The notes: generated from the sequence alone by a model not told the origin. 22,908 nucleotides of DNA from JAPLDA01 sp043742705 (GCA_043742705.1 JAYTXY010000082.1:1-22908), one strand, 5' to 3'. Positions 1 through 8,346 are shown, numbered from the stretch's first letter. A program made the numbers and translations.

Positions 1-296
1 TGATAACGGTAATGCGTCATACCAATCTTATCTTTCTCAGTACTGATCAACTTAAAATTATCATCAGCAGAGATGCGAAAGTTTGCATGCGCCCATGCAT
101 TGAATTTAGAAAAATCAGGTTGAGCTCCTTGTCTAAACTGAATGAATTCAGGAACAGAACTTTTAGTTCCGGTAATTACTCTCTCTGCGCCCTTCACTTT
201 TTGCTGAGCCTCCAGTCCGGTAAATTCACGAGCGGACAAAGTATTTGCACATAAAATAAAAAAGGCAATTAAATAACAGTGGTGTATTTTCTTCAT
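1..296 (-). CDS. Secreted M4 (thermolysin-like) metallopeptidase, N-terminal fragment
   Basis: The frame begins at ATG 296 and stays open to the left edge, so only about 98 residues are visible. The first 20 or so residues (MKKIHHCYLIAFFILCANTL) form a clear signal peptide. The stretch ISADDNFKLISTEKDKIGMT, followed by HYRY, matches the fungalysin/thermolysin propeptide (FTP) type, in which a 'GMTHYRYQQ' segment precedes the inhibitory prodomain core. In Bacteroidota such proteins are secreted zinc endopeptidases, often with a T9SS sorting tail, but the catalytic HExxH and any tail lie outside the window. The gene diverges from the thioredoxin gene at 430. The FTP match is by eye and the peptidase class is inferred from it; an M36-type enzyme is the main alternative. 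Confidence 0.7.
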   Translation of the reverse strand, partial: MKKIHHCYLIAFFILCANTLSAREFTGLEAQQKVKGAERVITGTKSSVPEFIQFRQGAQPDFSKFNAWAHANFRISADDNFKLISTEKDKIGMTHYRY

Positions 297-429
297 TGAT
301 GTGGTTTGTTAGTGATAAAAGTACATAAAGGGTCGCAATGCTAATAAACAATCTTAGGTGATAAATGAAGGACATCTGAACAATTCCAGTTCAGAGTTTT
401 ATTTACCTTGCATCGTTTTTAGCTCTAAA

Positions 430-1536
430 ATGAAAATAAATTTAACATATTTTTCCCTTCTTACGTTGGCTGTTCTTATGGCAGCTTCCTGTAAGCCGAA
501 GGAAGAGAAAAAGGAAGGGACTATTTCAGGACTACTCGGGAATGCAGCGAATCAAATGGTCTACCTCGAACGATTTGATGATAAGGGTGAATATGTTCTT
601 GACTCCGCTAAAACGGATGCCAACGGAATTTTTAATATGCGCAACCGTGCAACTGAAAAGGATTATTACGTTTTACGTACTGACCCGAACAACCTTGTTT
701 TCCTGCTGCTTAAAGGAGATGAAAATGTTGTGGTGAACGGAGATGCAAAAAATATTGAACGTACATATACTGTAAAAGGCTCTGAAGACTCTGAACTGAT
801 CAGAGAACTGAAAAAATTTGACGGACATCTGTCTGATTCTCTAAATACAATTTACTCGAACACCCGGGAAAAAATGCCCGATAAAAAGGATTCCGTCGGA
901 GCAGTATTGCAAAAACAATATTCTGCTACTATGGAAAATTTTGCGAAGGACTTTATCCACCAACATCCGAAGTCTTTGGTTTCCTTATCTACTACAAAAT
1001 ATTTAAACCAGCAGACAGGCATGCAGCTTTACGAAGAACTTCTTGCTTCGCTTGCCAAAGAATATCCAGACAGTAAGTACGTGAAGGATTTTGAATCACA
1101 GGTTGCTGAGTTGAAAAAGGTTCCTGTTGGCAGCATTGCTCCTGAGATTAAACTCAACACTCCGGATGGAAAGCAACTATCACTTTCTTCGTTCAGGGGA
1201 AAAACGGTGCTCATTGATTTTTGGGCGAGCTGGTGCGGACCGTGTCGAAGAGGAAATCCTCATGTGGTTGAAATGTATCGTAAATTCAAAAATAAAAATT
1301 TTGAGATCGTGGGAGTTTCACTGGATGACAATATCAATGCATGGAAAGACGCCATTAAAAGAGATCACATCACATGGATCCAGGGAAGTGAATTGAAAAA
1401 ATGGGATTCAGAAGTTGTGAAAGTATACAATATAGATGCGATTCCTTATACAGTGCTAATAGATAAAAATGGAAAAATTATTGCCAAAGGACTTTCCGGT
1501 GTTGAGTTGGAGCAGAAGTTAATTGAGATACTTTAA
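430..1536 (+). CDS. TlpA/ResA-like thioredoxin lipoprotein with DUF4369-type N-terminal domain
   Basis: This is a 368-residue periplasm-facing lipoprotein thiol-disulfide oxidoreductase. Residues 1-21 form a lipoprotein signal with lipobox L-M-A-A-S-Cys21. Residues about 30-130 (TISGLLGNAANQMVYLERF...) look like the DUF4369 domain that precedes many Bacteroidota TlpA-like proteins. A helical linker follows. Residues about 235-368 are a thioredoxin fold with the active site W268-C-G-P-C272 and the cis-proline at about P339 (AIPYT). I chose ATG 430 because it opens directly on the lipoprotein signal; a GTG at 358 would put 24 hydrophilic residues in front of it. The family reduces disulfides or cytochrome-maturation partners, but the partner here is not evident. 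It is followed by a 158-base gap rich in repeats, so an operon with the next gene is uncertain. Confidence 0.9.
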   Translation: MKINLTYFSLLTLAVLMAASCKPKEEKKEGTISGLLGNAANQMVYLERFDDKGEYVLDSAKTDANGIFNMRNRATEKDYYVLRTDPNNLVFLLLKGDENVVVNGDAKNIERTYTVKGSEDSELIRELKKFDGHLSDSLNTIYSNTREKMPDKKDSVGAVLQKQYSATMENFAKDFIHQHPKSLVSLSTTKYLNQQTGMQLYEELLASLAKEYPDSKYVKDFESQVAELKKVPVGSIAPEIKLNTPDGKQLSLSSFRGKTVLIDFWASWCGPCRRGNPHVVEMYRKFKNKNFEIVGVSLDDNINAWKDAIKRDHITWIQGSELKKWDSEVVKVYNIDAIPYTVLIDKNGKIIAKGLSGVELEQKLIEIL

Positions 1537-1541
1537 CTAAT

Positions 1542-1577
1542 GATGTGCTGATGTGCCGATTTGGAGATGTGCAAATG
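1542..1577 (+). repeat. GATGTGC degenerate tandem repeat
   Basis: Three exact GATGTGC words lie at 1542-1548, 1550-1556 and 1566-1572, with imperfect copies between them, directly after the thioredoxin stop codon. The run is too regular for spacer DNA and translates into nothing recognisable. It looks like one of the short-word intergenic repeat families seen across this window. Confidence 0.6.
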
Positions 1578-1590
1578 AACATAGGAGAGC

Positions 1591-1682
1591 GAAAGTGTGA
1601 AAGTGTGAGAGTGGGCGAAAAAGCATTTATGAATAACGTCTGCATGCGGCATACCTTCACACTTTCTCACCTTCACACTTTC
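1591..1682. repeat. Inverted repeat of GAAAGTGTGA words before the M1 peptidase
   Basis: GAAAGTGTGA occurs twice, overlapping, at 1591-1600 and 1599-1608. Its exact reverse complement TCACACTTTC occurs at 1657-1666 and 1673-1682. In RNA the two arms could pair across a loop of about 50 bases. The element ends about 12 bases before the proposed TTG start of the M1 peptidase, so it would form the 5' leader of that mRNA if the two genes are co-transcribed. Confidence 0.6.
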
Positions 1683-1694
1683 TCACTTTTAAAT

Positions 1695-4600
1695 TTGAAA
1701 AAATATTTAGTCATCCTTCTTTTCACATTGCCGGTTACAAAGAGTTTCGCACAAAATTATTTTCAGCAAGAAGTAAACTACACGATCCACGTTTCGCTGA
1801 ATGATGTGAAGCATGAACTGAGTGCAACAGAAAAGATAGAATACACAAATCATTCTCCGAATACATTAAACGAACTCTACTTTCACTTGTGGGCGAATGC
1901 ATACAAAAATGAAAACACTGCTCTCGCTAACGAATTTCAAAAAAGCGGAGATCCGAAATTTCTGAATGCCAAAGAAGAAGAAAGAGGATTTATTGATTCG
2001 CTCAATTTTGAATCGGATGGAATTAAGATTGAATGGAATTTATTGACCGACACGATCGACATCTGTAAGCTAACGTTGAATAAACCTTTAGCTCCCGGAG
2101 AAAAAATTACCATCACCACTCCTTTTCATGTAAAGATTCCTTCGGCTTTAATCTCACGACTCGGACATCTTCAACAATCATATTTCATCACGCAATGGTT
2201 TCCCAAACCCGCTGTATACGGAAACAACGGATGGAATTATTTTCCTTACATAAACAAAGGAGAATTTTATTCAGAGTTCGGAGTGTTTGATGTATTCATC
2301 ACACTCCCTAAAAATTATGTTGTTGGAGCAACAGGCGATCTTGTTGAAGGCGAAAAGGAAATTGAATGGCTTGATGAGAAAGTAACAGAAACCAAAGCTA
2401 TTGTCAACTTCGAAAAGGAAATGAGCTTTCCTCCTTCTTCTTCCGAAACAAAAACGTTGCATTACCATGCAGAAAAAGTTCACGACTTTGCCTGGTTTGC
2501 CGACAAACGCTGGCATGTATTAAAAGAAGATATTGAGTTACCCGTCTCCAAAAGAAAAGTGACAGCATGGATGATGTTCACAAATGCAGAAGCAAATTAT
2601 TGGTTGAAATCACCGGAGTACATGAAATCTTCCATCGATTATTTTTCAAAATGGATCGGTGAATATCCTTACAACAATGTGACTGCCGTTGATGTTACAG
2701 ACGCAGAAGGTAACGGCATGGAATATCCTGCCATTACAACAATCGGAAATTACGGTGACCCGTTCGAACTTGAAGTAACTATTGCGCACGAACTCGGTCA
2801 CAACTGGTTTTACGGAATACTGGGAAGCAACGAACGCAGGCATCCCTGGATGGATGAAGGGCTCACAAATTTTTTAGAGACACGATACGTTTACACAAAA
2901 TATTCAGGCAAGGCAGAAATGCAACTTGAAGGGTTCAGTAAGCTGGAAAATGAACCGTTAAGTTTCGGGCTCAACAAACTAAATCACCGGAAAATTCAAT
3001 ACCTGGATTATTTATACGGAGCGAGAAATAATTCCGGTCAGGCTCCGGAAACCAGTGCGGAAAAAGTATCATTTGTCAACTACCATGATGATGTGTATTA
3101 CAAAACCGCACTCAGTTTTGATTTTCTGAAATCGTATCTCGGTGATTCTCTTTTTGACATTTGTATGAACCGTTATTTTGAAGAATGGAAATTCAAACAT
3201 CCGCAACCCGAAGATTTGAAAAATGTTTTTACAATCACTTCAGGAAAAAATCTCGACTGGCTCTTTGAAGATTTAATAAAGACTACGAAGAAACTTGACT
3301 ACAAATTATCCGGAATTAAGTCTTCCGCTGACAAAAATAATTTTATGTTGACAGTGAAAAATTCAGGCGATGTCGCTTCTCCGTTTTCTATCAGCAGTTT
3401 GAAAAACGGAGAAACGAAGCAGACACAATGGCTTGAAGGATTCAACGGAAGTCACGAACTATCTATGAGTTGCAACGACTGCGATGCTTTCAAGATTGAT
3501 GCTGAAGAAAAAATGCCGGAGTTGTGGCAAAAGAATAATACCATCCGCACAAACGGCATGTTAAAGAAACTGGAACCAATACGGTTTCAATTTGTCGGAG
3601 GATTCGAGGATCCTAAAAAGACTCAGTTGTATTATTCCCCGGTAATCGGATGGAACAATTACAACAAGCTGATGGCCGGCGGAGCGTTTTACAATATTTT
3701 TGTTCCTGAGAAAAAATTTGAATACGTTCTGATGCCGATGTTTGCTTTTGGAACTTCAGACCTCACAGGAGGAGGAAATATTTCCTACAATTTCTACCCG
3801 AAAGAATCGCGGCTGCATATAATACAAGTCAGTGTTGGTGCACAAAACTATTCGTATGCAAATGATGAATATGAAAAGACGGATGGAAGTATTGAAACTT
3901 CTCAATTGAAATTCGGTAAGCTGGATTCACGAATCAACTTTTTCATTTTACCGGTTGATAGAGCAGAAAAGATAAAATACGAAATCACGCTGCGAAATAT
4001 CCTGATTAATAAAGACCTTCCATACTTTTACAACAACAAACCTTCCTCGAAGTTGATTTCGCTGTATGAATTAAACTTCAACATGAATCGTTACAACAAA
4101 TTAAATCCTGCAGATTTCACATTGAAAGTACGGGGAAATGAAAATCTGTTGCTGGCATACATCGAAGATAAATTCCGAATCATCTATGGAGATCCTGACA
4201 AAGGTTTAGATGTGCGTTTCTTCGCGGGAAATATTTTCAACCGTAATACTTCGTTGCAAGGCGAGGACTATCGTTTTCAACTGAGCGGTTATTCGGGATC
4301 ATCGGATTATTTGTTTGACGAAGTTTTCCTCGGAAGAACAGAAAGTAAAGGCGTTTTGTCTCAACAGTTTATTGCAACGGAAGGCGGCTTTGCAATGCCT
4401 ACATACTTTTATAGGCAGGCAAACAAATGGCTGGCAGCTTTGAATTTAAAAACAACAGTACCGGGAATTTTGCCGCTTCGGATTTTCGCGGACATCGGTA
4501 CGTTTGATCATGCCGATGAATTGACAAATGGCTCTTCCATTTCTTACGAAGCAGGAATCGAAATAAACGTGATCAAAGATATCTTTACTGTGTATTTCCC

Positions 4601-4730
4601 GTTTTTCTATTCAGATGATATCCAATACGTAGTTGATAATGAAAAATTGAATTTCGGAAACCAAATCCGTTTTGAACTACATTTGAATAAACTGAATCCT
4701 TTCACACTCATCAAAAAAATTGAACTCTGA
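1695..4730 (+). CDS. M1-family zinc aminopeptidase fused to an outer-membrane beta-barrel-like C-terminus
   Basis: The protein has 1011 residues from a TTG start at 1695, which opens on the signal peptide MKKYLVILLFTLPVTKSFAQ. Starts further upstream (GTG 1545) would translate the repeat-rich leader, and no ATG lies close to the signal peptide. Residues about 25-600 form an M1 metallopeptidase: GNGMEYP corresponds to the exopeptidase motif GxMEN, and H365-E-L-G-H369 with E388 gives HExxH-x18-E, the complete zinc site. From about residue 630 to the end the sequence changes to alternating aromatic/polar beta strands (for example IGWNNYNKLMAGGAFY and LPLRIFADIGTF) and ends with a strand-like segment, as in surface-antigen barrels. 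The simplest reading is a peptidase tethered to the outer membrane. It lies 2 bases before the LpxH-like gene and is probably co-transcribed with it. The barrel assignment is by eye. Confidence 0.88.
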   Translation: MKKYLVILLFTLPVTKSFAQNYFQQEVNYTIHVSLNDVKHELSATEKIEYTNHSPNTLNELYFHLWANAYKNENTALANEFQKSGDPKFLNAKEEERGFIDSLNFESDGIKIEWNLLTDTIDICKLTLNKPLAPGEKITITTPFHVKIPSALISRLGHLQQSYFITQWFPKPAVYGNNGWNYFPYINKGEFYSEFGVFDVFITLPKNYVVGATGDLVEGEKEIEWLDEKVTETKAIVNFEKEMSFPPSSSETKTLHYHAEKVHDFAWFADKRWHVLKEDIELPVSKRKVTAWMMFTNAEANYWLKSPEYMKSSIDYFSKWIGEYPYNNVTAVDVTDAEGNGMEYPAITTIGNYGDPFELEVTIAHELGHNWFYGILGSNERRHPWMDEGLTNFLETRYVYTKYSGKAEMQLEGFSKLENEPLSFGLNKLNHRKIQYLDYLYGARNNSGQAPETSAEKVSFVNYHDDVYYKTALSFDFLKSYLGDSLFDICMNRYFEEWKFKHPQPEDLKNVFTITSGKNLDWLFEDLIKTTKKLDYKLSGIKSSADKNNFMLTVKNSGDVASPFSISSLKNGETKQTQWLEGFNGSHELSMSCNDCDAFKIDAEEKMPELWQKNNTIRTNGMLKKLEPIRFQFVGGFEDPKKTQLYYSPVIGWNNYNKLMAGGAFYNIFVPEKKFEYVLMPMFAFGTSDLTGGGNISYNFYPKESRLHIIQVSVGAQNYSYANDEYEKTDGSIETSQLKFGKLDSRINFFILPVDRAEKIKYEITLRNILINKDLPYFYNNKPSSKLISLYELNFNMNRYNKLNPADFTLKVRGNENLLLAYIEDKFRIIYGDPDKGLDVRFFAGNIFNRNTSLQGEDYRFQLSGYSGSSDYLFDEVFLGRTESKGVLSQQFIATEGGFAMPTYFYRQANKWLAALNLKTTVPGILPLRIFADIGTFDHADELTNGSSISYEAGIEINVIKDIFTVYFPFFYSDDIQYVVDNEKLNFGNQIRFELHLNKLNPFTLIKKIEL

Positions 4731-4732
4731 TT

Positions 4733-5485
4733 TTGAAACCCGGTAAAAAAATATACTTCGCTTCTGATTTTCATCTTGGTGTTCCGACTTATGAAAAAAG
4801 TCTTGAACGTGAGAAGAGAATTGTTGCCTGGCTGAACACCATTGAAAATGATTGTGAAGAATTATATCTTCTCGGCGATGTTTTCGACTTTTGGTTTGAA
4901 TACAAAACGGTTGTTCCGAGAGGATATGTGAGGCTTCTCGGAAAACTTGCTGAAATCTCCGACCGCGGAATTCCGATTCATTATTTTACCGGCAATCATG
5001 ATATGTGGACTTTCGATTACCTCGTGAAAGAATTGAATGTTCAGCTTCACCGCGAACCGATTGAAAAAACGTACAATGGAAAATCTTTTTATATCGGACA
5101 TGGAGACGGCTTAGGTCCGGGTGATCATGGATATAAATTCATTAAGAAAGTGTTTGCAAGTAAAATTTGTCAATGGTTGTTTGCGCGTATTCATCCTAAC
5201 TTTGGAGTAGGACTTGGAAATTACTGGAGCCGCAAAAGCAGGATTGCAACTGGAACGGTAGACGAAAAATTTCTCGGAGAAGAAAAAGAATGGCTTGTCA
5301 TTCACTCCAAAGAGCTTTTAGAAAAAAAGAAATACGATTATTTTATTTTCGGACACCGCCATTTGCCTCTTGACATCAGCATCAACGGAACAAGTCGTTA
5401 CATTAATCTTGGTGACTGGATTAAATACGATTCCTACGGAGTATTTGATGGAGTAAATCTTGAATTAAAATACTCCAGTCGGTAA
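4733..5485 (+). CDS. lpxH: UDP-2,3-diacylglucosamine diphosphatase (LpxH-like metallophosphoesterase)
   Basis: This is a 250-residue cytoplasmic or membrane-peripheral calcineurin-like phosphoesterase. The full metal-binding set is visible: D12-F-H14, G48-D49-x-x-D52, G87-N88-H89-D90, H123-G-D-G and G207-H208-R-H210. The length and the pattern GDVFDFW...GNHD...GHGDG...GHRH fit LpxH, which hydrolyses UDP-2,3-diacylglucosamine to lipid X in lipid A synthesis. The start is TTG 4733, 2 bases after the M1 peptidase stop; no nearby ATG keeps the conserved SDFHLG motif. Bacteroidota commonly use LpxH, which supports the call, although other UDP-sugar or nucleotide phosphoesterases share the fold. 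Confidence 0.85.
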   Translation: MKPGKKIYFASDFHLGVPTYEKSLEREKRIVAWLNTIENDCEELYLLGDVFDFWFEYKTVVPRGYVRLLGKLAEISDRGIPIHYFTGNHDMWTFDYLVKELNVQLHREPIEKTYNGKSFYIGHGDGLGPGDHGYKFIKKVFASKICQWLFARIHPNFGVGLGNYWSRKSRIATGTVDEKFLGEEKEWLVIHSKELLEKKKYDYFIFGHRHLPLDISINGTSRYINLGDWIKYDSYGVFDGVNLELKYSSR

Positions 5486-5490
5486 TTTAC

Positions 5491-5532
5491 AATTTCGAAT
5501 TAATCCGCAATTAAAAATCCGCAATTCGCAAT
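5491..5532. repeat. ATCCGCAATT degenerate repeat between convergent genes
   Basis: AATCCGCAATT occurs exactly at 5502-5512 and 5516-5526, followed by a shortened copy CGCAAT (5527-5532) and preceded by the related TTTCGAAT. It fills the gap between the convergent lpxH and lytic transglycosylase genes. The 11-mer ATCCGCAATTC (5517-5527) recurs on the minus strand inside pyrF (19379 to 19369). Confidence 0.6.
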
Positions 5533-5540
5533 AGTTAAAA

Positions 5541-6947
5541 TTACTCACTGCTTCCCTTCATCGATTCCTTCTTACTCAACGCGACTGATCTGTTACTGTA
5601 AATAGCTGCCAGTTGTTTATTACCTGAAACAGAATAAGCTCTTGCAAGACTGGTGTATGCGTCTGAAGAGGTCGGATGCATGTCGATGTTCAGTTTTAAA
5701 ACTTTAATTGCTTCATCATAACGTTGGCGTTTCAATAACTTCATGGCAAATTCGTCCACGTGATTTTCAGAAGCGGGATATGGGTTTAATGAAATTTTGT
5801 CGTCTGCTCCGGTAACATGTTGTGCAATGAAAAGGAACTCCTTGCGAACGAAGTTTATTTTTTTCAGAAAATTGTCATACGGAAGAGTACCATCAATTAC
5901 ATCGTTCTCATAATACGAAAGGCATTTGTTCAGGTAATCAAAAGCTTCCAGTGGCTTGAACGATTTCCTGTTGTATGCTTTCATGTATTTATCTCCTTGT
6001 ACCAGGAAGACTGTGTCTTTGTCATGGTTGATGATTTCATCAAAGCTGACCAACGATGCTAAAGCAATCTGAGAATAATTCTGTGATTCATTTTTAAACC
6101 GTCCGCACTCTGTCTGCCAGATCTGCCTGAATAAATCCACTCCTCCTCCCGAAGGATTCAATTGATTAATTACACAATGAACACTTCCAGCTCCAGCATG
6201 ATAAGCATGCAGCACAAGCAGGCGAAACCATAAGTCAGTTTCAGAATAAGCAATGCTTCGTTCGTTCAGGAATTTTTTAACGTAAGCAACACATGAGCTG
6301 TTGATCAGCTTTGCTGCTGCACGTCCGGATTTCTCAAGATCAGAACGGTCATCATGTCCTTTCGTAACACGTAAACCATATTTGCGTGCTACACTCTTCA
6401 TCAGCTGGAACGGACCGTTTGCTCCTACATACGATTTCGCCTTACTCTTTCCCGGACTTTCTATGAGAAGAATTGCCTGCGCATAAAACGGATCGCAATT
6501 GTTTTGCTGAAATACACGAATCGCCTTGCTGATGTCAGGCAAAACTTTTTTCAGTTCATAAAATTCAGCTTTCCCTGACGTGACAAATAGATTGGTTCCT
6601 TCATCAAAACAATTGAGAGAACAAATGCTGTCCTTATATATTTTTTTTTCAAGCTCACTCTGGTTCATCCACAGCGTGCGGGAAACTTTGTCGAGTGGTT
6701 TACGGCATGAAGCAACATTGATGATGCAAGTATCGCTACTCATGCAGATCACATCTCTCCAGAATTTTGCCTGGGCAAGTGTGTCCCATCCTTCCGTGTA
6801 AAGAGAAGAGTCGCTCACGAAACTAAGACGCAGCGTATCGGTAGCTGAGATCACCACTTTACTCATCACCTGGCTTGAACCTACGGGTTGAGCAAACGAT
6901 CTTCCGCTACAGAAAAATAAAACAAAAAGGAGAGTGATTCTCTTCAT
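5541..6947 (-). CDS. Exported lytic transglycosylase (SLT domain) with C-terminal TPR-like repeats
   Basis: This is a murein-cleaving enzyme that would act in the periplasm. I use ATG 6947, which opens on signal peptide MKRITLLFVLFFCSGRSFAQ; the upstream ATG 6959 adds only MAIR. In numbering from 6959, residues about 150-265 form an SLT-type domain. It has the catalytic Glu167 in ILLIESPGKSK, the substrate-groove motif GANGPFQLM (179-187) and a YHAGAGS motif (253-259) matching the usual A-Y-N-A-G. Residues about 400-465 read as paired TPR helices (DEAIKVLKLNIDMHPTSSDA). The 130 residues before the SLT domain are unassigned and rich in cysteine. The protein resembles MltD-like enzymes without LysM domains. 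The gene is convergent with lpxH and probably monocistronic. Confidence 0.82.
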   Translation of the reverse strand: MKRITLLFVLFFCSGRSFAQPVGSSQVMSKVVISATDTLRLSFVSDSSLYTEGWDTLAQAKFWRDVICMSSDTCIINVASCRKPLDKVSRTLWMNQSELEKKIYKDSICSLNCFDEGTNLFVTSGKAEFYELKKVLPDISKAIRVFQQNNCDPFYAQAILLIESPGKSKAKSYVGANGPFQLMKSVARKYGLRVTKGHDDRSDLEKSGRAAAKLINSSCVAYVKKFLNERSIAYSETDLWFRLLVLHAYHAGAGSVHCVINQLNPSGGGVDLFRQIWQTECGRFKNESQNYSQIALASLVSFDEIINHDKDTVFLVQGDKYMKAYNRKSFKPLEAFDYLNKCLSYYENDVIDGTLPYDNFLKKINFVRKEFLFIAQHVTGADDKISLNPYPASENHVDEFAMKLLKRQRYDEAIKVLKLNIDMHPTSSDAYTSLARAYSVSGNKQLAAIYSNRSVALSKKESMKGSSE

Positions 6948-7055
6948 ACGGATTGCCATACTGCAATAATAAGTTATTCTGTTACAGATACGTGTTAACA
7001 GAAACGATGTTTATCAAAAAGTATTGTAGTTCTTACAGTTTGTCTACGGTCTATA

Positions 7056-7075
7056 GTCCAAAGTCGACCGTTGAC
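7056..7075. repeat. GTCCA-AGTCGAC repeat, copy 1
   Basis: This 20-base segment in the gap between hpf and the lytic transglycosylase matches the perfect palindrome at 18982-19001 at 17 of 20 positions. The flanks (TTGAC, GACTGTC) are made of the same words. It is a degenerate member of the same intergenic family. Confidence 0.55.
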
Positions 7076-7093
7076 AATTGACTGTCGGCTCTC

Positions 7094-7393
7094 TTAAAGA
7101 CCTTTAACTTTTTCCTTGTGCTTTTTTATCTGGCGGGAAAGAGAATCCACACAAAGATCTGTGGCTTCTTCAAAAGTTTTGCGTTGCTCTTTAGCAATGA
7201 TGTCGTTGCCGGGCAACAGGATTTTTATCTGGACAATTTTGTTTTGCATGTCGTTCGACTTGTCGAGTTTCAGGAACACTTCACCACTGATAATCTGGTC
7301 GTAGAAGTGAACAAGTTTGTCAACTTTTTCCTGAACGAACTCAAGCAATTTACTGTCTGCGTCAAAATGAATAGATTGAACTCTAATTTTCAT
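7094..7393 (-). CDS. hpf: Ribosome hibernation-promoting factor (HPF/RaiA family), short form
   Basis: This is a 99-residue cytoplasmic protein that binds the 30S decoding/mRNA channel and stabilises idle or dimeric ribosomes. MKIRVQSIHFDADSKLLEFV at the N-terminus, the central beta strands (GEVFLKLDK, KIVQIKILLPG) and the helix FEEATDLCVDSLSRQIKKHK are the standard HPF fold. There is no C-terminal dimerisation extension. It starts 18 bases after the xerC stop and should share its mRNA. ATG 7393 is preceded by AGGAGG with 7 bases of spacing, the only canonical Shine-Dalgarno I found in the window. The order rpsU-xerC-hpf is conserved in Bacteroidota; the tRNA and tufA genes that often come next are absent here. 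Confidence 0.95.
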   Translation of the reverse strand: MKIRVQSIHFDADSKLLEFVQEKVDKLVHFYDQIISGEVFLKLDKSNDMQNKIVQIKILLPGNDIIAKEQRKTFEEATDLCVDSLSRQIKKHKEKVKGL

Positions 7394-7400
7394 ACTGATT

Positions 7401-7406
7401 CCTCCT
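7401..7406 (-). promoter_or_regulatory. Canonical Shine-Dalgarno AGGAGG for hpf
   Basis: On the minus strand AGGAGG is followed by AATCAGT and then ATG, a 7-base spacing that is ideal for classical initiation. The regions just upstream of the other starts in the window are A-rich with no comparable purine core, except for a weak GGAG placed too close to the xerC start. Bacteroidota ribosomes normally hide the anti-Shine-Dalgarno sequence, so this site stands out. Confidence 0.75.
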
Positions 7407-7411
7407 CAATT

Positions 7412-8293
7412 TTATGCTCGTGGATGAGCCTGTTTATAAACCTTTTTAAGTTTCTCAATGGTGTTATGCGTGTATACCTGGGTAGCGCTCAAGTTTGCAT
7501 GACCCAATATTTCTTTAATGCTGTTGATGTCGGCACCGTGATCGAGCATGTGCGTTGCAAACGTATGGCGCAGTACATGCGGACTTTTTTTATCTAGCGT
7601 AGTTACTTCGCCAAGACGTTGATTCACGATGCGATAAACGAGTTTCTGGTAAATCGGTTTTCCTTTGTCAGTCACAAACAGGTGATTTATATTCTCCGAA
7701 AAATTTTCCTTCTTTCCGTCAAGGTAATGTGTGATTACCTGTCTCAGTATATTCGTAAACGGAATGATGCGTTCTTTGTTTCTCTTTCCCAATACTTTTA
7801 TGTGGCAGCTATTCAGATCAATATCCGTTTCCTTCAGGTTCACCAACTCCGACAAACGCATGCCTGTTGCATAAAAAAGTTCGAGAATGAGTTTATCGCG
7901 TTCCGCTTCATATCCTGTACCGAAATCAACTTTTTCAAAAAGCAAATCCATCTTTTGCTGATCCACAAAAACAGGCAACCGTTTCGATGTCTTGGGTGAT
8001 TGTACTTTCAACATCGGGTTATGTGTAATCACACCGCTGCGAAGTAAAAATTTACAATACGTTTTAAGAGTGCTGATTTTCCTGTTGATGGATCTTGCAG
8101 TTACTTTCGCTTCCATCATGCTTACAATCCATGAGCGAATCATCGAATGATTGATCTCATTGATGTCGCAGACTTCGTAAGTTTTTTGCTGGTAAAGGTA
8201 AAACTGATCAAGATCGTTTTGATACGCTAAAACCGTATTCGGTGAAAACCTCTTTTCAAATTTTATGTACTGAAGAAAACGCTCTACGCTCAT
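7412..8293 (-). CDS. xerC: Tyrosine recombinase XerC/XerD family
   Basis: This is a 293-residue site-specific recombinase, the usual length for Xer proteins. The N-terminal SAM-like core-binding domain covers residues about 1-90 (LQYIKFEKRFSPNTVLAYQN). The catalytic domain has Arg146 (ATGMRLSEL), a lysine at 170-173 (VLGKRNKER), His239-x-x-Arg242 (HVLRHTFATH), His265 (LGHANLSATQ) and the nucleophile Tyr274 (VYTH). All catalytic residues are present, so it should be active in chromosome dimer resolution. XerC and XerD cannot be told apart by eye; the position between rpsU and hpf is the usual one for the xerC-type gene of Bacteroidota. ATG 8293 lies only 8 bases downstream of a strong terminator T-tract, so expression probably depends on read-through from rpsU. 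Confidence 0.92.
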   Translation of the reverse strand: MSVERFLQYIKFEKRFSPNTVLAYQNDLDQFYLYQQKTYEVCDINEINHSMIRSWIVSMMEAKVTARSINRKISTLKTYCKFLLRSGVITHNPMLKVQSPKTSKRLPVFVDQQKMDLLFEKVDFGTGYEAERDKLILELFYATGMRLSELVNLKETDIDLNSCHIKVLGKRNKERIIPFTNILRQVITHYLDGKKENFSENINHLFVTDKGKPIYQKLVYRIVNQRLGEVTTLDKKSPHVLRHTFATHMLDHGADINSIKEILGHANLSATQVYTHNTIEKLKKVYKQAHPRA

Positions 8294-8301
8294 ACTCCGT
8301 T

Positions 8302-8346
8302 AAAAAAAGAAAAAGAGAAATCAATAGTGTGTGCTATTAATTTCTC
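8302..8346 (-). terminator. Intrinsic terminator/attenuator between rpsU and xerC
   Basis: Read on the minus strand, GAGAAATTAATAG (8346 to 8334) pairs over 13 positions, with one G-U pair, with CTATTGATTTCTC (8327 to 8315) across a six-base loop. TTTTTCTTTTTTT follows. The T-tract ends 8 bases before the xerC ATG. It would end the rpsU transcript, and xerC-hpf would need read-through or a very close start site. Confidence 0.8.

Noticed and set aside
375..395. TCTGAAC...GTTCAGA inverted repeat upstream of the thioredoxin gene as an operator
   Set aside because: Seven-base arms with a short spacer are expected several times by chance in a window of this size, and no regulator or promoter box supports it.
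1545..1694. Upstream GTG start giving the M1 peptidase a 50-residue extension
   Set aside because: The extension translates the two intergenic repeats and would bury the signal peptide.
1690..1697. TAAATTTG as a -7 box
   Set aside because: It fits TAnnTTTG but overlaps the TTG start codon of the M1 peptidase, so transcription would begin inside the signal peptide; no -33 partner is at the right distance.
6977..7003. TTCTGTTA...TAACAGAA dyad upstream of the lytic transglycosylase as an operator
   Set aside because: Eight-base arms with an 11-base spacer are near chance expectation in 23 kb; there is no second copy in the window.
7007..7093. tRNA and tufA genes expected after hpf in many Bacteroidota
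   Set aside because: The gap holds only a degenerate repeat; no tRNA cloverleaf elements or EF-Tu coding sequence are visible.
7118..7999. Open frames on the plus strand opposite hpf and xerC as overlapping genes
   Set aside because: They are antisense to well-conserved genes, have no recognisable product and no start context of their own.
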